Positions 15,419 through 22,268 of a stretch of 64,000 nt of DNA are shown here, one piece after another (position 1 is the stretch's first letter; each line of letters begins with the position of its first letter). A program made the translations under genes and the position numbers. Below the pieces are notes generated by a model. It was not told the DNA's origin and did no database searches. It was given only the letters and a program-made list of their open reading frames with translations. This stretch comes from a bacterium (GTDB taxonomy: Bacteria > Myxococcota_A > Bradymonadia > UBA7976 > UBA1532). Location: assembly GCA_030427205.1 (NCBI GenBank), contig JAUHXC010000014.1, positions 1-64,000 on the forward strand. The letters are read 5' to 3'.

Positions 15419-17795
15419 TCGACTGCATCAGACCCTCGAGGCCCTCGCTGCCGAACTGGGCAAGCGCGGTCGGGCCAAGAGCTGGGCGCCGGGCAAGCAC
15501 AACGGCTGGCTCATCTACGACTCGGCGTCTGGTGAGTCGTCGCCCGTGCCCCAGCTCGGTCACGGCGGCCCAGGCACGCGGGACCTCTGGCTCTACACCG
15601 AGGAACCCATCGATCGAGGCCTCGTCGTGCGGGCGACCGATCATGGCATGGTGTGGCAGGTCGACGACGGGCGCGGCCTGGTCGAGTCGGGGACGGCGCG
15701 GCGGCCGAGCGAGCTGGTCGACCGGGCGTGGAGCCCGATCGCCGAGCGCCTGGTCGACCCGGCCGACGTGCTGCTGGAGATCCTGAATCGCGCGGCGTCG
15801 CGTGACCTCTATCGGCAGCTCGGCAGTCCCACCATGGCTGGCCATACCCTGAGCTGGGGCCACGGATGGCAGCACGACCCATTGCATGTCGTGCTGTATC
15901 CGCAGGTGTGTGGTGGCCACCTGCCCAGCACCTTCCCTCGGGCGCGGTTCCCCTACATCGAGCATCGGATCGGCGGGCGGCTGGCGGTGACCTTCGCGCG
16001 CCAGCTGGTCAGCGCCGCTGACCTCGGCCGGCGCATGGCGGGGGCGATGCTCGACTACGTGCAGCAGGTGCTCGAGCATCGGCCTCGGCGTGGCAAAACC
16101 CACCCGGCCTTCTGCGCGCTGGATCAGACCTCGCTGGCGATGGAGATCAACTGGCGTCCCGATGGCCCGCCGGCGGCGCTGCGGGACGCGGGCAAGGTGC
16201 GGCGCAAGAGCAAGGTCGATGGCCAGTGGTCCGATCGGCTCGACGACATGCTCGAGGACGAGTCGCCGACGAAGCGGTCGAGGCGCGTGAAGCGCGCTCA
16301 AGAGCGCCTGGCGGCTGGGGCACATCTGCCGAAGGCAGCCGACAACGCGATCGATACGAAGACGGGAAAGGTCAAGTCCGGGTGGGGCTACGGCGAGGGC
16401 GCTGACCGGATCCCGTTCAACATGCGCAACGTGGCGGCGCTCTACCTGCTCGGCCTCGGTGCTCGAGCCGCGTCGACGGTGCTCGTCGGCGACGCCCGGG
16501 CGAAGAACGCGATCCACCGACGGATGAAGGAGATCGCCGCCGGCGGTGAGCACTGGCGTGCCATCGATACGGGCGAGCTGCTGGCCCAAATGGGGCTGGA
16601 TGAGCACGTGCGTCCCGATGAAGAGCCTGGTGGCGCTGCGGGACGCGACGAGGCGGTCCAGGCCTACCTCGAGGGGCTGTCCGAGGGGGCCCAGTCGCTG
16701 TGCCGCACGCTGAGCGGCGCCCAGACAGACTCCGGCAGTCAGCACGTCTGGGTCACCATCAACCCGAGCTGGGTCGACGAGGTCACCGCTAATCTGCCAT
16801 TCCCGCGGCCGTTCGATGTCCGTTGGAATGGCGGTGTGCGCCAGTGGCTGTGGGTTGGCCTCGAGGCCTATGGCGGCTTGCCGCCGTTCGTCGCCGAGCT
16901 GCTGCAGCGCCTCGACGCCGAGGCGGCGGTCGGTGGCCGCTGGTCGCGGGTCATCAAGGAGATCAAGCGGCCTGACCAGGGCCACGACTACGGCGAGCCA
17001 CGAAAGCTCCAACTCAAGCCGTGGCCGAAGTCGGGAGACGTCGAGGTGTGGGTGATGGGGCAGTCGCTATACTTCCCGATCGTGGATGACGCGGCCAAGG
17101 TCGCCGCCGACATCGCCAGCGCCGTCGACCAGCACATGCAAGAGGCTGGCGCCCGGGTCACCGGGTGGGAAGCCATCGCCGATCTGCCGAAGAGCAAGCG
17201 GCCGAAGTACTTCCTGGCGGTCAAGCAAGGCGACGAGCTCGTCATCCACACCTTCGCCAAGGCGGCGACCCGCGACCAGGCCATCAAGGCGGTCGGGGAG
17301 GCGGACAAGCTCTCGGGCCGGCTCGACCGTCAGAAGGAGCCGCTGGCGTTCTTCGACCAACTCGTCGGTCTGAAGCGGGCGAAGACTGCACGCGTCGACA
17401 ACACCGAGGGCCTGGCGGTCCCGAAGGCGAGCGGTCGGGTGCGGGTGAAGCGTCGCAGCTGCAGCGCCGTCGATACGGCGCAGGCCGATGCGGCGGCGCT
17501 GACGGATCACGAGAAGGCCATCGAGGCCCTGCGCGAGCAGCTGACGACCCAGACGCTGCAGTTCCTCGACATGCTCGAGCGGCGAGGCGTGCTCACGATC
17601 GATGAAGTGATGGACCTGCTGGATCTGTCGACGCCGAAGGTGGTCGGGGGAATGACCGGCTCGATCAGCCGGTGGGCCTCGCTCCGCGGTCTACAGGTTC
17701 CGTACGAGGCAAGCATGCACCACGGACAGCGCCGCTGGCTCTGGCGCGGCTACGGCAAGAAGGAGATGGCTTGGCACACGGGAGAACGGGCATGA
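15411..17795 (+). CDS. unknown early protein, 794 aa, with a 260-300-aa insertion relative to the element B homolog
   Basis: The start at 15411 (MADRLHQTLEALAAELGKRG) overlaps the previous gene by 8 bp. Residues 1 to about 430 and the last 90 match the 474-aa element B protein (shared W-DSA, LQLGH, DRGLV/FRGLV, FLxxLxxRGxL, GGxTGSxxRWAxxRG). The middle (about 16720-17500) is absent from B. The C-terminal part resembles a winged-helix (RRGVLTIDEVMDLLDLSTPK). Two A-type palindromes lie in frame at 16154-16189 and 16610-16646. No enzyme motif is recognised. Confidence 0.65.
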   Translation: MADRLHQTLEALAAELGKRGRAKSWAPGKHNGWLIYDSASGESSPVPQLGHGGPGTRDLWLYTEEPIDRGLVVRATDHGMVWQVDDGRGLVESGTARRPSELVDRAWSPIAERLVDPADVLLEILNRAASRDLYRQLGSPTMAGHTLSWGHGWQHDPLHVVLYPQVCGGHLPSTFPRARFPYIEHRIGGRLAVTFARQLVSAADLGRRMAGAMLDYVQQVLEHRPRRGKTHPAFCALDQTSLAMEINWRPDGPPAALRDAGKVRRKSKVDGQWSDRLDDMLEDESPTKRSRRVKRAQERLAAGAHLPKAADNAIDTKTGKVKSGWGYGEGADRIPFNMRNVAALYLLGLGARAASTVLVGDARAKNAIHRRMKEIAAGGEHWRAIDTGELLAQMGLDEHVRPDEEPGGAAGRDEAVQAYLEGLSEGAQSLCRTLSGAQTDSGSQHVWVTINPSWVDEVTANLPFPRPFDVRWNGGVRQWLWVGLEAYGGLPPFVAELLQRLDAEAAVGGRWSRVIKEIKRPDQGHDYGEPRKLQLKPWPKSGDVEVWVMGQSLYFPIVDDAAKVAADIASAVDQHMQEAGARVTGWEAIADLPKSKRPKYFLAVKQGDELVIHTFAKAATRDQAIKAVGEADKLSGRLDRQKEPLAFFDQLVGLKRAKTARVDNTEGLAVPKASGRVRVKRRSCSAVDTAQADAAALTDHEKAIEALREQLTTQTLQFLDMLERRGVLTIDEVMDLLDLSTPKVVGGMTGSISRWASLRGLQVPYEASMHHGQRRWLWRGYGKKEMAWHTGERA
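16154..16189 (+). repeat. A-type palindrome in the 794-aa gene
   Basis: GCGTCCCG (16154-16161) pairs with CGGGACGC (16182-16189), in frame with WRPDGPPAALRDAGK. Confidence 0.6.
16610..16646 (+). repeat. A-type palindrome in the 794-aa gene (second copy)
   Basis: GCGTCCCG (16610-16617) pairs with CGGGACGC (16639-16646), in frame with VRPDEEPGGAAGRDEA. The homologous codons in element B (20023-20055) carry a B-type palindrome. Confidence 0.65.
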
Positions 17796-18001
17796 CAGAC
17801 GTGGTTCGTTGCCCCGCCTGTGGCGTCATCGACGCCCGTCTCGACCATGAGGCGCATCGGGTGGTGTGCAGCGCATGCGGCTTCGACTCTGCCGTGTACC
17901 GACGCCGCGTTCAGGTATGCGGCTGTGGCCCCGACGCTCGGCGTCGTGACCCGTGCGAAGAGTGTCCTGGCCGTTTGCCAAGACGTCAGCGAGACGAATA
18001 A
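17792..18001 (+). CDS. zinc-ribbon small protein
   Basis: A 69-aa protein starting MTDVVRCPACGVIDARLDHE; its ATG overlaps the previous stop (ATGA). Cys pairs CPACG and CSACG form a zinc ribbon, and CGCG and CEEC pairs follow. It is the last gene of element A before the tRNA-Phe half site. Element B has a Cys-pair N-terminus (CPGC/CPVC) on its protein in the same relative position. Probably a nucleic-acid- or protein-binding accessory. Confidence 0.6.
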   Translation: MTDVVRCPACGVIDARLDHEAHRVVCSACGFDSAVYRRRVQVCGCGPDARRRDPCEECPGRLPRRQRDE

Positions 18002-18105
18002 CGACTGGACGCTGCAAAAGCCCAACCCGCCTACGATACAGCCGAAAATCGCCCGTCCCGTCGTGCCGTCCCACGCCCTGCGGTACACATCACCGGGACA
18101 GAACG

Positions 18106-18139
18106 AAAAAGCCCGCCAGCCTTGCGGCGGGCGGGCTTC
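18106..18139 (-). terminator. intrinsic terminator downstream of the tRNA-Phe half site
   Basis: On the minus strand a GC-rich inverted repeat (GAAGCCCGCC / GGCGGGCTT) ends in a T run, directly after the tRNA 3' half at 18145. A similar structure follows the other copy (44457-44484), so it was probably the transcription end of a tRNA-Phe gene. Confidence 0.7.
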
Positions 18140-18144
18140 GCGCG

Positions 18145-18188
18145 GTGCCCAGGGGCGGATTCGAACCACCGACACGCGGATTTTCAGA
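18145..18188 (-). repeat. attachment-site repeat: 3' half of tRNA-Phe(GAA)
   Basis: On the minus strand these 44 bp run from CTGAAAATCC (anticodon loop with GAA) through GGTTCGAATCC (T loop) to CCCCTGGGCAC (acceptor). An identical copy in the same orientation lies at 44495-44538. Identity ends right after the anticodon loop, where neither copy continues into a tRNA 5' half. This is the expected product of tyrosine-integrase recombination in a tRNA anticodon loop. It separates element A from element B. Confidence 0.9.
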
Positions 18189-18263
18189 CCGCTAGCGAAA
18201 TTCGAGAACCGCTTATCTTTTCAGGCGCTTGACGACACCGCGTATCCGGCGAGGACACTAGCA

Positions 18264-18279
18264 GGGCACTTAACGCAAA
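18264..18279 (+). repeat. arm-type repeat near the left end of element B
   Basis: GGGCACTTAACGCAAA is identical to 44328-44343 and in the same orientation. Both lie inside element B, 76 and 152 bp from the att cores, so they are candidate arm sites for integrase or excisionase. Confidence 0.55.
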
Positions 18280-18294
18280 TCAAGGCGTCGTTTT

Positions 18295-18330
18295 GCGTCC
18301 CGCTGCCGCCCAAAGGCCCCAGCGGGACGC
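18295..18330. repeat. B-type palindrome beside the att site
   Basis: GCGTCCCGCTG and CAGCGGGACGC enclose a 14-nt loop, followed by a partial CAGCGGGGC. A matching pair (TAGCGGGACGC then CAGCGGGGCGC) lies at 44415-44438 at the other end of element B. Confidence 0.65.
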
Positions 18331-18346
18331 TCCAGCGGGGCACCCC

Positions 18347-18485
18347 CGAGCATCACCCCGAGCATCGTCCCGAGCATCACCCCGCGCATCGTCCGAGCAT
18401 CACCCCGCGCATCGTCCGAGCATCACCCCGCGCATCGTCCGAGCATCACCCCGCGCATCGTCCGAGCATCACCCCGCGCATCGTT
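18347..18485. repeat. six tandem 23-24-bp repeats
   Basis: Units start at 18347, 18371, 18394, 18417, 18440 and 18463. The first is 24 bp and the rest 23 bp, with consensus CGAGCATCACCCCGCGCATC plus GTC. Each unit is itself made of two related 11-12-bp halves (GAGCATCACC / GCGCATCGTC). The array begins about 160 bp from the att core and covers the last codons of the S24-like gene. An iteron-like array bound by a replication or recombination protein is a possibility. It is not a CRISPR array because there are no spacers. Confidence 0.8.
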
Positions 18486-18696
18486 CGCCCGATTCGAGGC
18501 GCCGGAAGATGCCCGTCACCCGCCCGACCACGTGCATTCCCGGTGCGAACTCGCGGCAGGCGATCTCGTCATCCTCGAGCACGACCACCAGCTCGCCGGC
18601 CGACGCCGTCGTCGCATGCGCGACGAAGATGTAGTCGCCATCGAGGATCGCCCGCTTGGTGAGACTCGTCCCCACGACCTTGAGCGCGAAGGTCAT
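18469..18696 (-). CDS. miniature S24 (LexA/UmuD-like) domain protein
   Basis: A 75-aa protein with the S24 peptidase core: VVGTSLTKRAILDGDYIFVA (the Ser of the usual GDSM motif is kept as GTSL), ELVVVLEDDEIACREF and VVGRVTGIFRRL. The Lys of the LexA dyad is not seen; an Arg stands in that strand. There is no DNA-binding domain. It could modulate repressor cleavage or be an inactive relative. The start overlaps the upstream stop as ATGA. It is the gene nearest the left end of element B. Confidence 0.7.
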   Translation of the reverse strand: MTFALKVVGTSLTKRAILDGDYIFVAHATTASAGELVVVLEDDEIACREFAPGMHVVGRVTGIFRRLESGERCAG

Positions 18697-19760
18697 CGTC
18701 GCCGCCTCACGAACATGTGCCCCAAGCGCCAGATGACCTCGTTCGCGTTCACCAGCTTGCAGACCAGATTGGCCAGCGCATAGTCGAGGCTCTCGCCTTC
18801 CCCCGAGAACTCGGCGTCGCCGAAGGTCAGCCCGACCGATGCGCCCGGGGACCCGGCTCGCACGGCCCTCAGGTGGACCGGTGTGCCCATAGCGAACTCG
18901 GCGGGCCGGGTCGACTGGAGCATGACGGGCAGGCTGAGCTCAGCCTTGAGCACGACTTCCTTCAGCGCTTCGTTGCTGTCGTGGAGGCGCCAGGGGACAG
19001 CGAAGCCGTTGCACGTGCGCAAGCCGCTCTGGCGCAACTCGTCGAGAAAGGCACGCGCGAAGGGGCCAGAGAGGCGCTGCAGGGGCTCTCCCAGCCCCGA
19101 CAGCCAGCGCAAGAAAGTCGTGGTCTCCTCTGCCGCAGCTGGCTGAGCTGCAGCGAACTCCTCCAGCAGGATCCGGGTTGCGTTGGGGGTCCACTCTGCT
19201 TCGTCGCCATTGGAGAAGTGCAGCACCAAGCCGCCAGCCGTGGTCGCGAGGATCGACGCTGGCTCGCCGTCGCAGTGTTCCGACGCACGAAGGGCGGCGC
19301 GCACGAGGTGAACACCTGCCGGGAGCAGGCTCAGGTGCCCCGCTGCGTCGCCGGCGCCACCAGCGGGGCGCTCGAGCACCTCGAGGATGGTTTGGGAGAC
19401 GCGGACCAGTTCCTGGCCATGGTTGCCCACCCAGAGCCACGGGCGGGCCAGGCGCCGGATCTCTGCGGCGACATCCAGCACGGGCTCTATCCACGCGTTG
19501 GACGTGTCGTCGAAGGGGTCTTGCACGTTCTCTGCAGCTTGCCGCGCGCGCTCTTCGAGCGTGCGAAGCAGAGTGCGGACCGTACGCGAAGCACTCATGG
19601 TCTTCTCCTCGTTGTTGGGGGTTGTCTTCGGGGGTGGATCGCCGGGCTGGCGACGAGTCCAACGCGGGTCGTCGCCGTCGCAGACCGGGCAGCGCGTGCC
19701 GCCGAGCCGGGAGGCGCCAGTCTCCCAGCAGCCCGGGCAGACGTAGAGCGGGCGACTCAT
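18693..19760 (-). CDS. unknown early protein with N-terminal zinc ribbon, 355 aa
   Basis: The start at 19760 (MSRPLYVCPGCWETGASRLG) overlaps the previous stop (ATGA). CPGC and CPVC form a zinc ribbon within the first 30 residues. A linker then leads to a second possible start at MSASRTVRTLLRTLEERA, preceded by GAGGAG. The remainder is mixed alpha/beta with LVLHFSNGDEAEWTPN and ends with a basic RRR tail. A B-type palindrome is in frame at 19337-19369. No family recognised. Confidence 0.6.
   Translation of the reverse strand: MSRPLYVCPGCWETGASRLGGTRCPVCDGDDPRWTRRQPGDPPPKTTPNNEEKTMSASRTVRTLLRTLEERARQAAENVQDPFDDTSNAWIEPVLDVAAEIRRLARPWLWVGNHGQELVRVSQTILEVLERPAGGAGDAAGHLSLLPAGVHLVRAALRASEHCDGEPASILATTAGGLVLHFSNGDEAEWTPNATRILLEEFAAAQPAAAEETTTFLRWLSGLGEPLQRLSGPFARAFLDELRQSGLRTCNGFAVPWRLHDSNEALKEVVLKAELSLPVMLQSTRPAEFAMGTPVHLRAVRAGSPGASVGLTFGDAEFSGEGESLDYALANLVCKLVNANEVIWRLGHMFVRRRR
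19337..19369. repeat. B-type palindrome in frame in the 355-aa gene
   Basis: GCCCCGCTG and CAGCGGGGC around a 15-nt loop, encoding part of ERPAGGAGDAAGHL. Confidence 0.65.
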
Positions 19761-21181
19761 GGCCAACCGACCCAGGTGAAGCGGTCGCCGTCGCGGTAGT
19801 AGGGCAGGGGCACCCCCCGGATGGGCGCCCATCGCGCGAGCGAGCCGGTGACCCCGCCGAAGGCCCTCCGTACCGACAGGTCCAGCGCCTTCATCGCGTC
19901 TTCGACAGAGAGTTCGCCACGCTCGAAGAGCACCCGCAGGAACTGGTTCGACCGCTCGGGCAGATTGGCCACGAAGCGCCGGGTCGCGTCATCTTGCTGT
20001 CCGAGTAGGTCGTCGAAGGTCTGCCCCGCTGACGCGCCTGGCTCTGCAGCGGGGCGGACCCAGGCTGCCAGCCCCATCTCCGCGACGACTTCGCGCGCGG
20101 GGCGCTCGACGAGACCGCCCGCGTCGGTCTTGCCGTTGATCTCCCGAACGCGTCGATAGACCGCGCTCTTCATGCTGTGGTTGCCCGCGAGCAGTTCGCT
20201 GATCAGGCGCGTCCCCAGACCGATGGCCCACAGCGCTGCGATGACGCTGCTGTCGACTGGAATGCGGGCGCAGCCGACCTCGCCACTCCAGTCGGTCGCC
20301 TGCCCGGTGCCGCCCCCGCGCGGGAGATGACAGGTCCCCTGCAGCCGGTCCGTCGCGGCCTTCTGGCGGCGGCGCATCTGTGCGGGGGTCTCGGTCTCTC
20401 GATACGCCGCGAGGCGCTCACGCCACTTGCCGTCGAGCTCTGTCCGCGCGTTGCCCGTGACCGCGTCCCGCACCGCCGCCGGCGCCGCAGCGGGGCGCCA
20501 TTCATCTTGGAATGACAGCCAAACGGCCGGCAGAGGCTTCGGCAGGGGCTCTTCGCCAGCCTCGATCTGCTCGGCGAGGTCGAGCAACACCCCCACGACC
20601 TTGTTGCCGAGGTCGGCCGCGTCGCTGTGGTGCCGCGCGTGCACTTCACGTCGACGGTGTTGTTCGAAGCCCGCAGAGACCCCTTCGGCGACGAAGTTGA
20701 TCTCGATGGTCGGCGTCCAAAGCCACAGGCGCGCCGTCGCGGCCCCCCACTTGATGATGGTGCCTTCCCGGCGGAGCGGCCCGAGGCCTGGCCGACCGCG
20801 CCCTGCGACCCGCGCCAGGGTGGTGTAGACGACGTCGACCGGGTCGACCAGTCCCGCGATCGTCGCGTGCCATCCTCTGTCGACGAAGTCGCCCAGGCTC
20901 CGGGTGCTGCCCGTTCCGATGCGCCCGCGGCCGCCGTCGATCTCCCACTCATACCGCCCGCCGCAGCGCTGCAGGACGAGCCCGCGGAACACCGGGTCGC
21001 GGGTGTAGGCCCAGACCTGTCGGTGCCCGTTGGGCCCATGCCCCAGCTGCAGCTCGGGGCGCGGTGCATTCGTGGCGGAGTCCCACACGTGCCATTCGAC
21101 GTCCGCGTTGCCCATGTGGCGGGCTTGCGTCTGCAGGTGCTCCGCCACCGCGGCGGCGAGGTGGACGAGCTTGTCAGCCAT
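19757..21181 (-). CDS. unknown early protein, 474 aa, short homolog of the element A 794-aa protein
   Basis: Begins MADKLVHLAAAVAEHLQTQA at 21181, overlapping the integrase end by 8 bp just as related genes overlap in element A. It aligns with both ends of the 794-aa protein and lacks its middle domain. The last 80 residues (NQFLRVLFERGELSVEDAMK) look like a winged helix. B-type palindromes lie in frame at 20023-20055 and, partly, near 20475. Its constant place next to the integrase suggests a replication or recombination role; no motif proves one. Confidence 0.65.
   Translation of the reverse strand: MADKLVHLAAAVAEHLQTQARHMGNADVEWHVWDSATNAPRPELQLGHGPNGHRQVWAYTRDPVFRGLVLQRCGGRYEWEIDGGRGRIGTGSTRSLGDFVDRGWHATIAGLVDPVDVVYTTLARVAGRGRPGLGPLRREGTIIKWGAATARLWLWTPTIEINFVAEGVSAGFEQHRRREVHARHHSDAADLGNKVVGVLLDLAEQIEAGEEPLPKPLPAVWLSFQDEWRPAAAPAAVRDAVTGNARTELDGKWRERLAAYRETETPAQMRRRQKAATDRLQGTCHLPRGGGTGQATDWSGEVGCARIPVDSSVIAALWAIGLGTRLISELLAGNHSMKSAVYRRVREINGKTDAGGLVERPAREVVAEMGLAAWVRPAAEPGASAGQTFDDLLGQQDDATRRFVANLPERSNQFLRVLFERGELSVEDAMKALDLSVRRAFGGVTGSLARWAPIRGVPLPYYRDGDRFTWVGWP
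20023..20055. repeat. B-type palindrome in frame in the 474-aa gene
   Basis: GCCCCGCTG and CAGCGGGGC at the codons for RPAAEPGASAGQTF, exactly where the homologous element A gene has an A-type palindrome. Confidence 0.7.
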
Positions 21182-22268
21182 CGCCCTCTCCGTCCCGCTC
21201 GGTACTCGAGGTGTCAGCGGGGCAGAACGCACCCTCCAGATCCTCGACGACGACCGCGCTGTGCAGGTATCGGCGGGTCGTCTCGATCTTGGAGTGCCCG
21301 AGCAGACGCTGGATGACGTCGAGCGGGACCCCGGCCTCGGCGAGCAGAGTGCCGTACGAATGCCGCAGCATATGGGGGTGCACGTGGATCTCGATGCCCG
21401 CGGCCTCCTTGGCCTTCGCCAGGATGGCGTACGGGTACTGGTGACGGCTCACCGGCTTGTCGTGCTGCAGGTCGACCTGGGCGAGGATGGCATACAGCGG
21501 CTCGAGGATCGGGACGCGCCGGTCTTTCTTGCCCTTGGTCTGGTCAGCGTCGCCCGACCGACGGATCACCAGCCGCCGGGCCACGAGGTCGACGTCGGCG
21601 CCCCGCAGAGCGCGGGCTTCGCCGAGGCGCAGGCCGGCGTACAGCATCAACCCGATCAGCGGCTTCCAGCGGTCAGGCAGCGCGTCGACCAGCGCGCGGA
21701 CCTGAGGTGGGGTGAGCACGTCCTTGTCGCGCGTCGGCTCGGCCACGCGCAGGCCCTTCGCGTGGCACGGGTTGCGCGGAATCAACTCCAGCTCGCGGGC
21801 GTACTCGAGCACGGCCGACCCCGCGGCCAGGATGCGGTTGCACGTCGACGGCTGCCGCCCCATCTCACGGGCCCTCGCCAACACCCGTCGCACTTGCCCC
21901 TCGTTAAGCCGGTCGACTGCCATGTCGCCGATGACTGGCGACCAGTAGGTCTCCCAGAGGCGCTTGGTCTCCTCTTGGTGACCGTCGGCGCCGCGGGTGG
22001 GCAGGTAGGCTGAGACCGCCTCGTCGTAGAGCCCGTCGGCGGTCGGCATCTGCCGAGCGGCCTGCGCCCGACCCATCTCGACCCGCTGCATCTGCTCGAG
22101 TTCGAAGTTCAGCCGCTCTCGCGCCTTGCGCAAGGCGTCCAGCCGGGTGTGCCCCGAGACGTTCATCGAGCGCTTCCGGCCGGTCCGCACGTCGGTCCAG
22201 CGGATCCGCGACGACCAGTAGCCGTCTCGCTGCACGGGCTCACTCGGTGTGGGGCGCTTCTTGCTCAT
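21174..22268 (-). CDS. tyrosine integrase of element B
   Basis: A 364-aa phage-type tyrosine recombinase with all catalytic blocks: AGLRLGEARA, HMLRHSYGT and LLGHSKIETTRRYLH with the nucleophilic Tyr. It begins MSKKRPTPSEPVQRDGYWSS, close to MSKKRP/MSRKRP in element A. It lies about 3 kb from the left att core, is the likely enzyme that inserted element B into tRNA-Phe, and would need a directionality factor not identified here. Its start is nested 29 bp inside the ATPase gene end. A B-type palindrome lies near 21191-21223 in its C-terminus. Confidence 0.9.
   Translation of the reverse strand: MSKKRPTPSEPVQRDGYWSSRIRWTDVRTGRKRSMNVSGHTRLDALRKARERLNFELEQMQRVEMGRAQAARQMPTADGLYDEAVSAYLPTRGADGHQEETKRLWETYWSPVIGDMAVDRLNEGQVRRVLARAREMGRQPSTCNRILAAGSAVLEYARELELIPRNPCHAKGLRVAEPTRDKDVLTPPQVRALVDALPDRWKPLIGLMLYAGLRLGEARALRGADVDLVARRLVIRRSGDADQTKGKKDRRVPILEPLYAILAQVDLQHDKPVSRHQYPYAILAKAKEAAGIEIHVHPHMLRHSYGTLLAEAGVPLDVIQRLLGHSKIETTRRYLHSAVVVEDLEGAFCPADTSSTERDGEGDG

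Noticed and set aside
18145..18240. Complete tRNA-Phe gene
   Set aside because: Only the part from the anticodon loop to the acceptor end is present; the 5' half is missing, here and at 44495.
18347..18485. Tandem repeats considered as a CRISPR array
   Set aside because: Units are directly adjacent with no unique spacers and no cas genes are present.
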